Source: Fonticula-like sp. SCN 57-25 (Eukaryota > Nucleariida > Rotosphaerida). From it: a stretch of 64,000 nt of DNA. Of the stretch, positions 21,743-31,748 are shown piece by piece. The notes under the pieces are model-generated. The model was given only the letters and a program-made list of their open reading frames with translations, did no database searches and had not been told where the DNA came from. The stretch's first letter is position 1. Each line of letters starts with the position of its first letter. A program made the position numbers and the translations under genes. The DNA lies in assembly GCA_001724245.1 (NCBI GenBank), contig MEDX01000001.1, forward strand, positions 1 to 64,000, given 5' to 3'.

Positions 21743-23601
21743 ATGAGTGAAATGAGCCGGCCTAGGGTTGGCTCGGCGCCAACCCAGGTGGACGTAAAAT
21801 TGTTGAATCGGCGGAGGCAGCGGACTCCTAGCGCGCTCCAGTCCCCGGTCGGAGATCTTGACGATGTACGAATCGGTAACCTTCGGGTGCCGTGTGTTTG
21901 CCCGATTTCTGACGCTCGTTGCCGCGCAGGTCAACGACGACGACGGATTTTCGGCGAATGTGGTGGGATCGCTGCCGAACGATACGCGCGCTAGCCGCTT
22001 GGCGTACAATCGGACAGGTTCGATGGAGGCATCGGGATCGGGCGGCGCCGGCTTTTATAGCGATAACGATGAGGCCTCGAGGCAGCGCAGTCGGACTCGA
22101 TCGGACGACATGTCTGAGATTTTCAGCGAAGTGCGCAGGGCGGGCGAGTCGCCTGTTCGGTCGCGCTTGTATGGCTCGCAGAGTGACGGCGAGGACCTTC
22201 AGCGGCGACAGATGGAGGACAGTCTCAGGAGGTGCGCGGCCGTTGTGCTTTTGCGAGAAAGTTGTTATTCTAACTGCCTTTCCAATAGGCTGAACACTGT
22301 GCAGTCAAATATGACCCCGTCTCGCTACCGCCACCAGCGGCACGAGCACAACACGATTAATTTCCCTCAGTATCTTTACCGCGGCGTCATGGTGCTCCGC
22401 AATGCGCTTGACCAGGAGTACGACATGTTTGACGTGATCCCGGACGAGATCGACCTTGATCAAAGTGTCAGCGGGTCATATGTGCAGCATCACATAAACA
22501 ATATCGACCTGGCATTCCGCGATGTGCACAGCAAGAACGTTGCGGCGCGCCCGCACAGCATCGCATTCTACTATTACATGCGCGCCAAGCAGGTCGATAG
22601 ATACGACTGCATTGCATTCATGACGTTTATGGTACCGACCGTTATGGCCGAAATGAACGCGATGCTGCAGCATAGCGGCGGCGACATGCCGCAGTCGTTT
22701 GACACCGTCTGCAGCGCCGGCCAGGCGGAAATCACCACGACGTTTGTCATCAATCACGAGCGCGAAGGTACGCCGGCCCTTCGATGACCCGCGCCCTTTG
22801 CTGACCGCTCTCTTCACTAGCTCGTTCGGCTTCGACGCAAGGATCGCCACCGTCGGCCACGGCCGCCCCCATGCTGGCCATCCCGACCATCAAGCAGATC
22901 ATGGTTCGCCAGGAGCTGCCCGACCCGTCAAAGGCGCTCACGGATGTCACGTTTGTGACCGAGCCCCGCCTATCCACAAAGTCGTTGCAGAACTTTTGGT
23001 TCAGGCTGGAGATTGAGAAGCGCATCGCCGGGCTGACCGATGACACGATGCTCTGGAGCCCCTTTACCCCCGCGGAGCAGCACATTAGCATGTCGGACTC
23101 TCATTTTTATATCGAGCAGGAGATTTCCCTGGAGAGTACGCGCGTGTTTCACGCCCGAATACCGTCACTAACCGCTGCGCGCAGGCTTTTCTATCCTTCA
23201 GGGGTCGCCATCGCACAAGGGCGTGGAGATGTGCGGCGCCGACCACGTGTATGCCTTTAGGTATTTCGTCCGCGAGCGCACCCCGGAAGACTCGTCGCTA
23301 TTTTGCATGGCCGATATCGAGCTGTCGCTTGCCGAGGTCGTGGAGGGATCGTTTGGTACGCCCAGCGCGCATTTATTCATTGCTTTTCTGACGAACCGGC
23401 TTGCTTTCCTCAGGCTTCCAGCGCTCGCGGGACCGCTTCAAGCTGGAAAAGTATGTTGCGTTTGGCCGCGTGCGCGTAACGTTCCACATGTTTGTGCGAG
23501 AGGAGCTCTCCCCGCGCCCAGAGTCGTCCGAGGTGTTTGCGTCACCCGAGCGCGGCAACTGGCTGCTCGAGCGCGTCTCGATCGGGATTCGGGTGACTTG
23601 A
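21743..23601 (+). CDS. conserved-looking protein of unknown family
   Basis: Not recognised. ATG at 21743 gives MSEMSRPRVGSAPTQVDVKL. Six exons can be joined with consistent frame through introns with GTACG/GTGCG donors, near 21863-21929, 22231-22288, 22767-22820, 23137-23184 and 23354-23412. The N-terminal 120 residues are Ser/Arg-rich and disordered. The remaining 350 look folded and mixed alpha/beta, including NFPQYLYRGVMVLRNALDQE, HSIAFYYYMRAKQVDRYDCI and KYVAFGRVRVTFHMFVREEL. There is no signal peptide or transmembrane segment. The stop is TGA at 23599-23601. The regular splicing argues that it is real. Confidence 0.7.
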
Positions 23602-23807
23602 ACGAGCGGTGTATTTACGCGGGTGGGCGGTGTACATAGGAAGCGTTGCAAGTTTGGGATTATTGCTTATCACTGTTTTGTTTTCGCTGTGGAGTGTTGC
23701 TGCCGTTTCTCATTGAATATTGCGGACCAGCTTGATGAATAATACGGACCAGTCAGTATGACAAATCTTTCCTACATTACATAAAAATCTCCTATCACAA
23801 AAAGCGG

Positions 23808-26227
23808 CTAGTTTTGCCTTACAAAGAGCTCTGACAAATCGCCGGCGCCCCGGATGGCCAAGTTGTTCTCGTTGGCGAGATGCAGCAGGCAGATGAAGCA
23901 GAACGAGACCGAAATGTCCTTTAGCCTCTTCTCCGGGTAGGCGTCGCGCAGCGTCGACATGACCGAGCTGAACGGCTGCTCCGACTCTTCGTTCAGCGGC
24001 TCCACCTGCGTCTCCTGCCCGCTCTCCTCCACCTTGACGATCGTGTCATTCATCTTTGTCCAAATGTTCTCCTTGAGCTTCTTGACGTCCACCTTCTTCG
24101 CCGTCTTGGCAAACCCAATGGCCATCTTCTTGATGAGCTTTGGCCGCGCCACGAGGTCGCTGCCAAAGTCCGACGGGCCCGTCTGGTTCATGCCGAGTAA
24201 CGTCGTGTCGGGCGCAAAACCGTCGTCGTCGTCATCGTCGTCGTCAAACATCATGGACATGTTGCCGATGCCCATCGTCGTGTTGAGCGCGCTCGACTCT
24301 TCGGAGGGCCGTACGGGCCCCGTGGCGGCTACAGAAAAGGTGCCAGGTGAGCGTTCACGTGATCGAGTTATTCTGCGAAACCGAGACGTACTGCCGATGC
24401 CTCCCGAGCGGCCTCCCTTGTAGTTCACCCAGCTCGGGCGCGTGAAGAGCGTCATGAGGTCCTTGGGCGTGACTGCCTTGTCGTCGTCGGCCACGTCGGG
24501 CAGCAGGAAACCGCCGCCGCGCGAGCGGGCGCCGAGGTACATGGCCGCCGCCGTCCCCGCCGCAAACAGCTTCGCGGCCGAAATCGGCGGCTCTTCCGAC
24601 GTAAACGGCACAACAAACGGAACGCGCGCGCGGCGCTTGGTCGCGGGGGCAGTCGAGCGCGCGGTATTGCCCTGGAGCCCGGCGACAAACTGGCGACGCA
24701 GCCGCCAGTGCTCCGGCTCCTGGAACTCGGTGCCAAAGTAGGCGGTCGCCTGCGGGTTGCCAACGTCGGATTCGCGGGGCATCCCGCGAACCGACTCGTC
24801 GTCGCCGTCGTCGTCGCCGTCAGAGTCCAGCGGGCCGTCCATATCGCCGCCAAATCCTCCCGCTGCATTGCCGCCACATAGTTAGCGGACGCGTTAAATC
24901 ACAATGCGGCGTACGCTCAACGCCAAGGTCGGTGAAGGAGCGGTCCTCCATGAGCTCGGCCAGGTCGTCCATGTCGTCGTCGTCATCATCGGCGCCGTCG
25001 GCCGAGTCCTGGAGGGCCGCGGTCGTGCTGTCAGACAGGGACGGGAGCGCCTGGGCCGCGCCGCTCGTCGCTGTGAAGCGGTAGTTGTGGAAAGTGGGGC
25101 AAATCTTGAGCTTGTCCAGGGACGTGAGCATGTGGCCAAAGCGGTCTAAGGCAGCGTTGTGTGAGCACTGTGCCCTAAACAATGAGCGGCAGAGGCATAC
25201 CGCGCAAGAGCTGGACCATGTCGTTCATTGCCGTCATGTCGAGCGACGTCGCGGTGCCGCTTACCGTCATCGCGGGCACGTCGGAAGAGTCGAAAATGAC
25301 GCGGGCACGCCCGTCCGTCGGCAATGTGTTGAGCAGCAGACTGCTGGCGCCGCCCTCGTCAAACTCGGCGCACGTCTTCTTGAAAAGCGGGTCGCCAGAG
25401 AGCTCAGTGTCAAACTTTTTCACGTTCAGGTTCTCAATGGACGCTTCGAGAGTGTACCCAGCCCGAACAGCCTAGCGTATAGTCGTGAGCATCACTGGTT
25501 ATGCACCGGCGCAATCCCAGGCAACCACGTACCTTCTTCTTCTTCTGCTGGCGCTCGTTGGCGGCCTCCTCGTCGTCGTCGCCGTCCGCCCCATCGTTCT
25601 TGGGCGCGTCTACGCACACCATAAAAGTTAGACACACAGCCAAAAGAAGACAATATGCGCACCTTCCTGCGCGTTGCTCAGCCCGAGGAGAAGCTTGTTT
25701 GTCTCTGACGACACAGAGTCGACACGCGAAGAGTACACCTTGAGGCAGCCGTCCAGCGTGCAGCTCGCCTTTTGAAAGTTGATCGAATCGCCGTCACGGA
25801 ACAGCGCCAAGTCGTGGAAATAGTCAATGAGAGCAACGTTCCACGTATTGCTGGCGTTGATCTTGTTGTCGGTGCAGATTTTCATCCATTCCATGTACGA
25901 CATGGAGATCTCCTCCTCGCTGAGAAGATGGAGTCCAGGGAGCGGGGGCGCCTCCTCAACTGCGGCCACGGGCTTGTGCGGGGACGACGCCATCTGCACG
26001 CCCAAAATGCTCTTACGAGCCTTGCGAATGGCGAGGCCAACCGATTGGCGACGCTTGCGCTTCTCCTCGAAATCATTGTTGGCCACCAAGCGAGCACCGG
26101 TGCGCAGAGGCGACGCAGGCCCAAGATCGTTGAGCGACTTTCTCGGCGAGTCGTGAGCGGGCGCCTTACGTCCGCGCGGCTTGGTCAGCACAAGATCGTC
26201 CTCGTCCTCATCGCTTTCAAAGTACAT
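23808..26227 (-). CDS. NCAPH: condensin complex subunit 2 (CAP-H / Barren kleisin)
   Basis: Kleisin subunit closing the SMC2-SMC4 ring of condensin I for mitotic chromosome compaction. ATG at 26227 (MYFESDEDEDDLVL) precedes the family N-terminal block (EKRKRRQS; MEWMKICTDNKINASNTWNV; CTLDGCLKVYSSRVDSVSSE). A middle part resembles FDTELSGDPLFKKTCAEFDE, and the typical C-terminal block reads FAKTAKKVDVKKLKENIW, then ICLLHLANENNLAIRGAGDL and SELFVRQN. All match CAP-H order. Acidic stretches such as DDDDDDD interrupt the linker. About five introns. The stop is TAG at 23808-23810. No sign of damage. Confidence 0.93.
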
Positions 26228-26570
26228 GCCGGCCAGATTCGCTCGCGCTGCTGGCGTGCTTGTCTTGAAAGTTCAAATGGGCGCGCCCTTTGTAACGGAC
26301 TCGACCTCGATTGGTGATTGGTCGAGCGCAAATTTTCAAATTGTTCAGATCTATGGGTGGCTCAGGTTTGGGGCAGCTGGGGCGGAAAGGCAAACCCTAA
26401 AAGTCTGTTCAGCTCGCAGGAGTCGGCCCATTGCTTAGCGAATCTCTAACAATTCCTTTCCCACCAACAGTACTAGATCCTGTTCTCCTCACGGTCGTAC
26501 ATCGCCATCGTACTCGAGTGTATTAGGACTGTCACAACACCAAATCACGTGACTTGACATTCTGCCTGCC
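26228..26570. promoter_or_regulatory. divergent promoter of CAP-H and the PH-CH-LIM gene, with an E-box
   Basis: This 343-bp region between opposing starts has no supported ORF. A TCACGTGA palindrome (CACGTG E-box, 26545-26552) lies about 20 bp upstream of the plus-strand ATG. Such sites bind bHLH factors (Cbf1/TFE type) in other eukaryotes; use here is inferred. Confidence 0.4.
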
Positions 26571-29401
26571 ATGTCACTGCCTTCGGGTCGGGGTATGGGG
26601 CGGTCGGCCGTGGCTTCGGTCACGGTCGAGTCGCTCCAGCCGTCCGTTCACGAGGGCTACCTGCTGAAGCAGGGCGAGCGCTTGAAAAAGTGGAGCAAGC
26701 GCTGGTGCGTCCTCAAGGACAAGCGCCTCTACTACTTTGGTGGGCGGCTCCCGAGCGACAAGGCCAAGGGGGCCATCAATCTCGATGGCTATCTCGTCGA
26801 GATCGTAGACGATATGGAGCTGACGCAAAAGGCACTGGAGCGCAGGACGACTACATTGGCCATTTTCCGTTTGTTCCATGCGACGGCGCCCGAGTACCTG
26901 TTCTGTGCGACCAGCGAGAACGACCTTCAGGTACGGAGGGAGCAATGGGTTACTTGAAACATTCGTCCCCGGTGCTAAACAGTGATTCGCAGGAATGGGT
27001 GCAGAGTTTTTTGGTTGAAATGTTTCGCGAGACTGCGCGCTCGACCGTCCTGGCAGACTTTCAGATGCTTTCGCTTCCCTCTACAACGGCGCTGGCGCCG
27101 AGTGCTGCTGCGGCCCCTCTCCCCCCACTGCCTCGGCGGCCCTCGCAGGCAAACCATTTAGCCTACAGTGCGCCGGACGTTACCCCCGCTGTTGCCACCG
27201 ACTCCACCCCCGTGGACGCCCCCGTGGTTGTGGAGCAGGCGGGGCCGCGCCGCCGTCGGTTCAAGTCGGCCGAGCCCGCCGGCGAAGCGGCTGCCGAGGC
27301 TGCCTCGCCTCAAGCGCCACCCGAGCCGAGCCCAGACGTAGCGCCGCCCATGCAGCGGCTGTCAATTGCCGAGCGAAGCGCGCAGTACTCTAGCGCTGCT
27401 GCCGCCAGCACGCACAGGCCGTCGGCGCCGCCGACCCCTTCGGAGCCCGCCCCAACGGAGTCTGTGGCCGCTGCAGGTGCCGAGCCGACCCCGGCACCGC
27501 GTCCAAAGGGCATGATGCGACGCAGGCCTGGCCAGGCTGCCGCCGCCGCCCCAGCGGACGACCCGCAGCCGACCCCTGCGCATGCCGAGCCGACCCCGGC
27601 GCTTGTCTCGGATTCCTTCGTGCAGGCCACACAGGCCCCGGACACCGCCGCAGAACCCCTTGTCGCAAGCCAGCCGCTGACTTCGCGTCCGGCTGTGCTG
27701 CCAACGCCCACCGCGCCGCCCAAGCCTGCCGCGATTGTTACAAACACGCCGAGCCCAGTGGCCCCAAAGCCCGCGCCGGCCGCGAGCCCCGCTCCTGCTT
27801 CGCCTCTTTCACCAACCCCGGCGACAAAGCCAATGTCCCCGACAGCTGCCCCAAAGCCGTCGTCGCCGGCGGTTGCGCCTCCCAAACCCGCGCCTTCTCC
27901 GGTTGTGGCGCCCCCGAAGCCCGCGCCTTCTCCTGTCGCCAAGCCCGCGCCTTCTCCGGTCGCCAAGCCCGCGCCGACGCCGGCATCTCCCCAGCCTACG
28001 GCGCTGGCCGCCAGGGCACCCGCCGCGTCCCCTGCCTCGTCCGCGCCGGTTGATCGGCCAATGACCGTGCGCACCGGCGACCGCATCATGGTGGTGACCA
28101 AGAACCAGACGCGCGGTGCTGGCGGTGCGACTCGCGGGCCGGTTGGTCAGGTGTCCTTTTCGAGCAGCGCGGCCACGTCTGCGATTGTGGCGTGCGTCGA
28201 GTGGATCAACAGCACGCTACAGGGCAATACGCTCATGTCGCAGTTTGGCTTGGTACCCGTTAGCGCCTCTGACCTGGGCCGCGCCTGCAGCAACGGGCTG
28301 CTGCTGTGCCAGCTCGTGAACGTGGTCACGCCCGGCACGCTGGATTCGCGCGCGCTGACGACAACCGGCCTCGACTCGCAGTCCAACCGCGCGGACAATA
28401 TCGAACTCGCGGTCAACTCTGCGCGCTCGGTGGGCTGCCAGATGGGCTCTGTTTCGGTCGACGCCGTTGCTGCCGGCAGCAACGACGCCGCACAGACCGC
28501 CGTATACTCGATGCTCAAGGTCGCGCTGCGCAACCGCCTTCAGGTGCAGTACGTCGCCGACGACCCGAGCGGCGCCGCCAAGGAGTGCTCGCTATGCTCT
28601 GTCGAGATCGACGACGGCTACGCTGTCAAGGACGGGCGCGTCGCTTGCGTGTCCTGCCTCGGCGACACGGCGACGCTCATCCGCCTCTTTGCGGGCGGCG
28701 CTGACGCTCCCGGAGCGGGCTCCGTGGCGTCGTCCGCGCCCCGACCGTCCGCGGCGCCCTCGTCGTCCGCCGCCGCCGCGTCGGTCAAGGCATACCAGGC
28801 GTCAGCCTTGTCCAACCCCGATGTACAGGCCATTCACACCCGCTTGTCGACCATTGAGCACCAGCTCGCAACCTTTTCGGACGCGCAGATCGCGGCCGGC
28901 GCCCACGGCTCGTCCATGATGGCCGAAATGAAGAGCATCATGGCGGCAATTCAGGCCGTCTTGCCGCGCGCCGCTGCGGTGCGTTTCTCTCTGCTTTAAG
29001 TGCATTTTCTGACGCGTTTCACAGGATGGCGCGGACCTCATTAGCCGCTACAACGTTCTCGCCAAGGCCGTGCCTGTGCGCGTGAACCAGGCCAACAAGG
29101 CGGCCGGCGGTGGCGCGCAGGTCATCGTCAAGAACCAGGGGACGAGCTGCGCAAAGTGCAGCCAACCTCTCCAGGGCGAAATCGTCGACGCCTTTGGCTC
29201 GACGTTCCACAAGGGTACGCGCGGCGGTGCCGCCGTGTTCGTGGTCTTCTCACGCTCTCTTTCGCAGCCTGCTTTGGGTGCACGACGTGCAACCTCAAGC
29301 TGTCGACGTCGTGCCTGAGCATCGACGGCAAGCCCTACTGCGACCGCTGCGGCAAGAAGGCGTTCATTGCCCAGCGCATGGCCCACCGCACGGCCGCGTG
29401 A
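26571..29401 (+). CDS. PH - Pro-rich linker - calponin homology - LIM protein
   Basis: Probable actin- and membrane-linked scaffold. ATG at 26571. A PH domain covers residues about 22-128 (VHEGYLLKQGERLKKWSKRW, then CVLKDKRLYYFGG). A long Ala/Pro/Ser linker follows, including repeated PKPAPSPV units encoded near 27880-27990. A CH-like domain then runs from about SAIVACVEWINSTLQGNTLM through LGRACSNGLLLCQLVNVVTP. A Cys pair segment, CSLCSVEIDDGYAVKDGRVACVSC, looks like a half LIM. A helical segment and a complete C-terminal LIM follow (CAKCSQPLQGEIVDAFGSTF, then HKACFGCTTCNLK and YCDRCGKK). Introns lie near 26930-26992, 28981-29023 and 29214-29268. The stop is TGA at 29399-29401. I do not know a named family with this order; single domains are clear. 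Confidence 0.85.
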
Positions 29402-29812
29402 GCCACCTTTTCCCGCGTGTTTTCCCAGCAAATTTTTCTCTTTTCTTAATGAATGTACCACCTTGACTGGGGGTGGGGACGGGGCGGTGGGCGCCGGCCG
29501 GCCGGCTCCCTCCCTCCTCCCCTCTCCCATACGTCACAATAACGAGTTCTATAATTGCTACCAGCATTTTCTGCCTTCCTAATCCATCGACGAGGCCATG
29601 CGAAGGCTTAATTCCCCTGGTGATGCGAAAATACGATCGCACAAATTGGTGAACACACTTCCCAAAAAGGCAACTGTCTAACGATTTTGGGTTAGTCGGG
29701 CGCGTGCAGCGTCGTTCGCTTTCTTTTGTGACTTCCTTGCGGACGAGGGACGGGCGCGAACACCCAGTCCTTTCTTCTCTCGGCTTCAGGCAACAGGTAG
29801 TCGTTTTTCCCA
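29402..29812. other. intergenic, no gene seen (411 bp)
   Basis: 3' flank of the PH-CH-LIM gene and promoter of UDP-glucose dehydrogenase, both on plus. GC-rich up to about 29530, then AT-rich. Pyrimidine-rich sequence precedes the ATG. No ORF or RNA structure is supported. Confidence 0.5.
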
Positions 29813-31376
29813 ATGGCGCCCGTCACTACCATCTGCTGCATCGGCGCCGGCTACGTCGGCGGCCCGACGTGCGCGCTCATCGCGGCCAAGTGCCCCCACA
29901 TCAAGGTGACGGTCGTTGACCTGAGCGAGGCGCGCATCGCCGCGTGGAACTCGGACGAGCTCCCCATCTACGAGCCGGGCCTTTTGGAGGTGGTCAAGTC
30001 GGCGCGCGGCCGCAACCTCTTCTTCAGCACTGATGTCGTTGGCGCCATCAACGACAGCGAGCTCATCTTTGTGTCAGTTAACACGCCCACCAAGAGCAAG
30101 GGCCTCGGCGCCGGCGCCGCTGCCGACCTCAAGTTTATCGAGCGTGCCACCCGCCAGATCGCCGAGGTTGCCACGTCGTCCAAGATCGTCGTAGAAAAGT
30201 CGACTGTCCCGTGCAAGACGGCCGAGAGCATGCGCGCCATCCTCGAGGCGAACTCGCGGCCCGGAATCTCCTTCCAGATCCTCTCCAACCCCGAGTTCCT
30301 CGCCGAGGTGCGCGCGAATAGTACCCGCCTTTTGCGCATTTTCTTTGCTGACATCTGTCCATCAAGGGTACCGCCGTCCGCGATCTCGAGGCGCCCGACC
30401 GCGTTCTTATTGGTAGCCTCCAGTCGGCCGAGGGCCTCGCTGCGCAGCAGCAGCTCGTCGACGTGTACGCCAACTGGGTGCCGCGCGAGCGCATCATCAC
30501 CATGAACCTGTGGTCGTCGGAGCTCTCCAAGCTCGCCGCGAACGCCATGCTGGCCCAGCGTATCTCGAGCATTAACGCGCTCAGCGCCCTCTGCGAGGCG
30601 ACCGGCGCAGATGTGGACGAGGTGTCGTACGCCGTCGGCACTGACTCCCGCCTCGGCTCCAAGTTCCTCAAGGCCAGCGTTGGCTTTGGCGGCAGCTGCT
30701 TCCAGAAGGACATTCTTAACCTCGTGTACCTCTGCGAGTCGCTCCACCTCCCCGAGGTTGCCGCGTACTGGCGCCAGGTGGTCATCATGAACGACTACCA
30801 GAAGAACCGCTTTGTGCGCCGCATCGTGAGCAGCCTCTTCAACACCATCGCCGGCAAGAAGATCGCCGTGCTGGGCTTTGCTTTCAAGAAGGACACTGGC
30901 GACACTCGGTATGTTTTTTGCACTCTGTCGCTTTCCCGAGGCTAATGCGCGCGCTATAGTGAGTCGGCCTCGATCAACGTGTGCCGCGGTCTCCTCGACG
31001 AGAACGCGTTTGTGTCCATCTACGACCCGAAGGTGTCGCGGGACCAGATCGTCTCCGATTTGACCGAGAACATGTCGGAGGCTTCGGCCCTTTCTGGTGC
31101 GCACCGTCTTTGTAGGGCTGCTGGCGGGTACTGACGCAGGGATTTTTAGCTCTTAAGCTTGTCACCATCCACTCGAGCGCCTACGAGGCCGCTGCCAATG
31201 CCGACGCCCTCGTTATCTGCACCGAGTGGGACGAGTTCAAGGCTCTCGACTATGAGAAGATTTACAAGTCCATGCACAAGCCCGCCTTCCTCTTTGACGG
31301 CCGCCTTATGCTCAACGCCCAGGCCCTCAAGGCGATTGGCTTCAATGTGCACGTTATCGGCAAGACGATTCTCTAG
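29813..31376 (+). CDS. UGDH: UDP-glucose 6-dehydrogenase
   Basis: NAD-dependent oxidation of UDP-glucose to UDP-glucuronate, the precursor of glucuronate- and xylose-containing polymers; cytosolic. ATG at 29813 opens directly into the Rossmann motif [12 protein letters not shown]. The C-terminal part of the NAD domain carries [12 protein letters not shown]. The catalytic-Cys block is [20 protein letters not shown], and the UDP-binding domain has [14 protein letters not shown] then [12 protein letters not shown]. The C-terminus includes [16 protein letters not shown]. Length is about 465 residues, close to animal enzymes. Introns lie near 30309-30367, 30910-30960 and 31098-31149, with regular splice sites. 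The stop is TAG at 31374-31376; AATAAA follows near 31485. Confidence 0.96.
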
Positions 31377-31748
31377 AGAGAACAAGTTTAAAGTTTGACG
31401 TATTCCCTTTCTCAAGGTGTACCCGACATTATTTATTTCTTCTTGGGAGCGAGGAATGGCATTTGTGGCCTTGTTTCAAAGCATTAATAAACCCCGACAG
31501 GCCATTGTACATTTTGATTTACTCGTAGACCACCGCCGCATCGGCCACCTTTCGAAAGACCGCCTTGTGCCGCAGTTGTGCCGCGCCGCCGCCTACTTGA
31601 CGAACGGGCGAATGATTGGCTATTTTGGTGAGATGGTTTGATGATCCAGAGTTGCAGCCATCCACGTGGCCACATTGAGCATTCCAGACGGGTCGGCGTA
31701 GTGGAGGTGACCCCGACATTTTGTCCTTTTGCTCTTGGCTGCGCTAGT
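31377..31748. other. intergenic with an AATAAA and a possible small minus-strand gene
   Basis: This 372-bp interval holds the 3' end of UGDH (AATAAA near 31485) and the upstream region of the F-BAR gene. The only coding-like content is the short minus-strand ORF listed separately. Confidence 0.5.
31519..31719 (-). CDS. possible small protein (66 codons), unrecognised
   Basis: A complete ATG-to-TAA ORF on the minus strand. Its C-terminal third (GGGAAQLRHKAVFRKVADAA, then VVYE) has codon use and composition like the real genes here. The N-terminal part is Cys/His/Asn-rich and less convincing, and might contain an unrecognised splice. Its start is 29 bp from the divergent F-BAR start, similar to other tight pairs in this window. 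No family was recognised. Confidence 0.25.
   Translation of the reverse strand: MSGSPPLRRPVWNAQCGHVDGCNSGSSNHLTKIANHSPVRQVGGGAAQLRHKAVFRKVADAAVVYE

Noticed and set aside
29968-31104. Minus-strand frame of about 380 codons opposite UDP-glucose dehydrogenase
   Set aside because: Shadow of the UGDH exons; spans its introns without splice logic and shows no recognisable motif.
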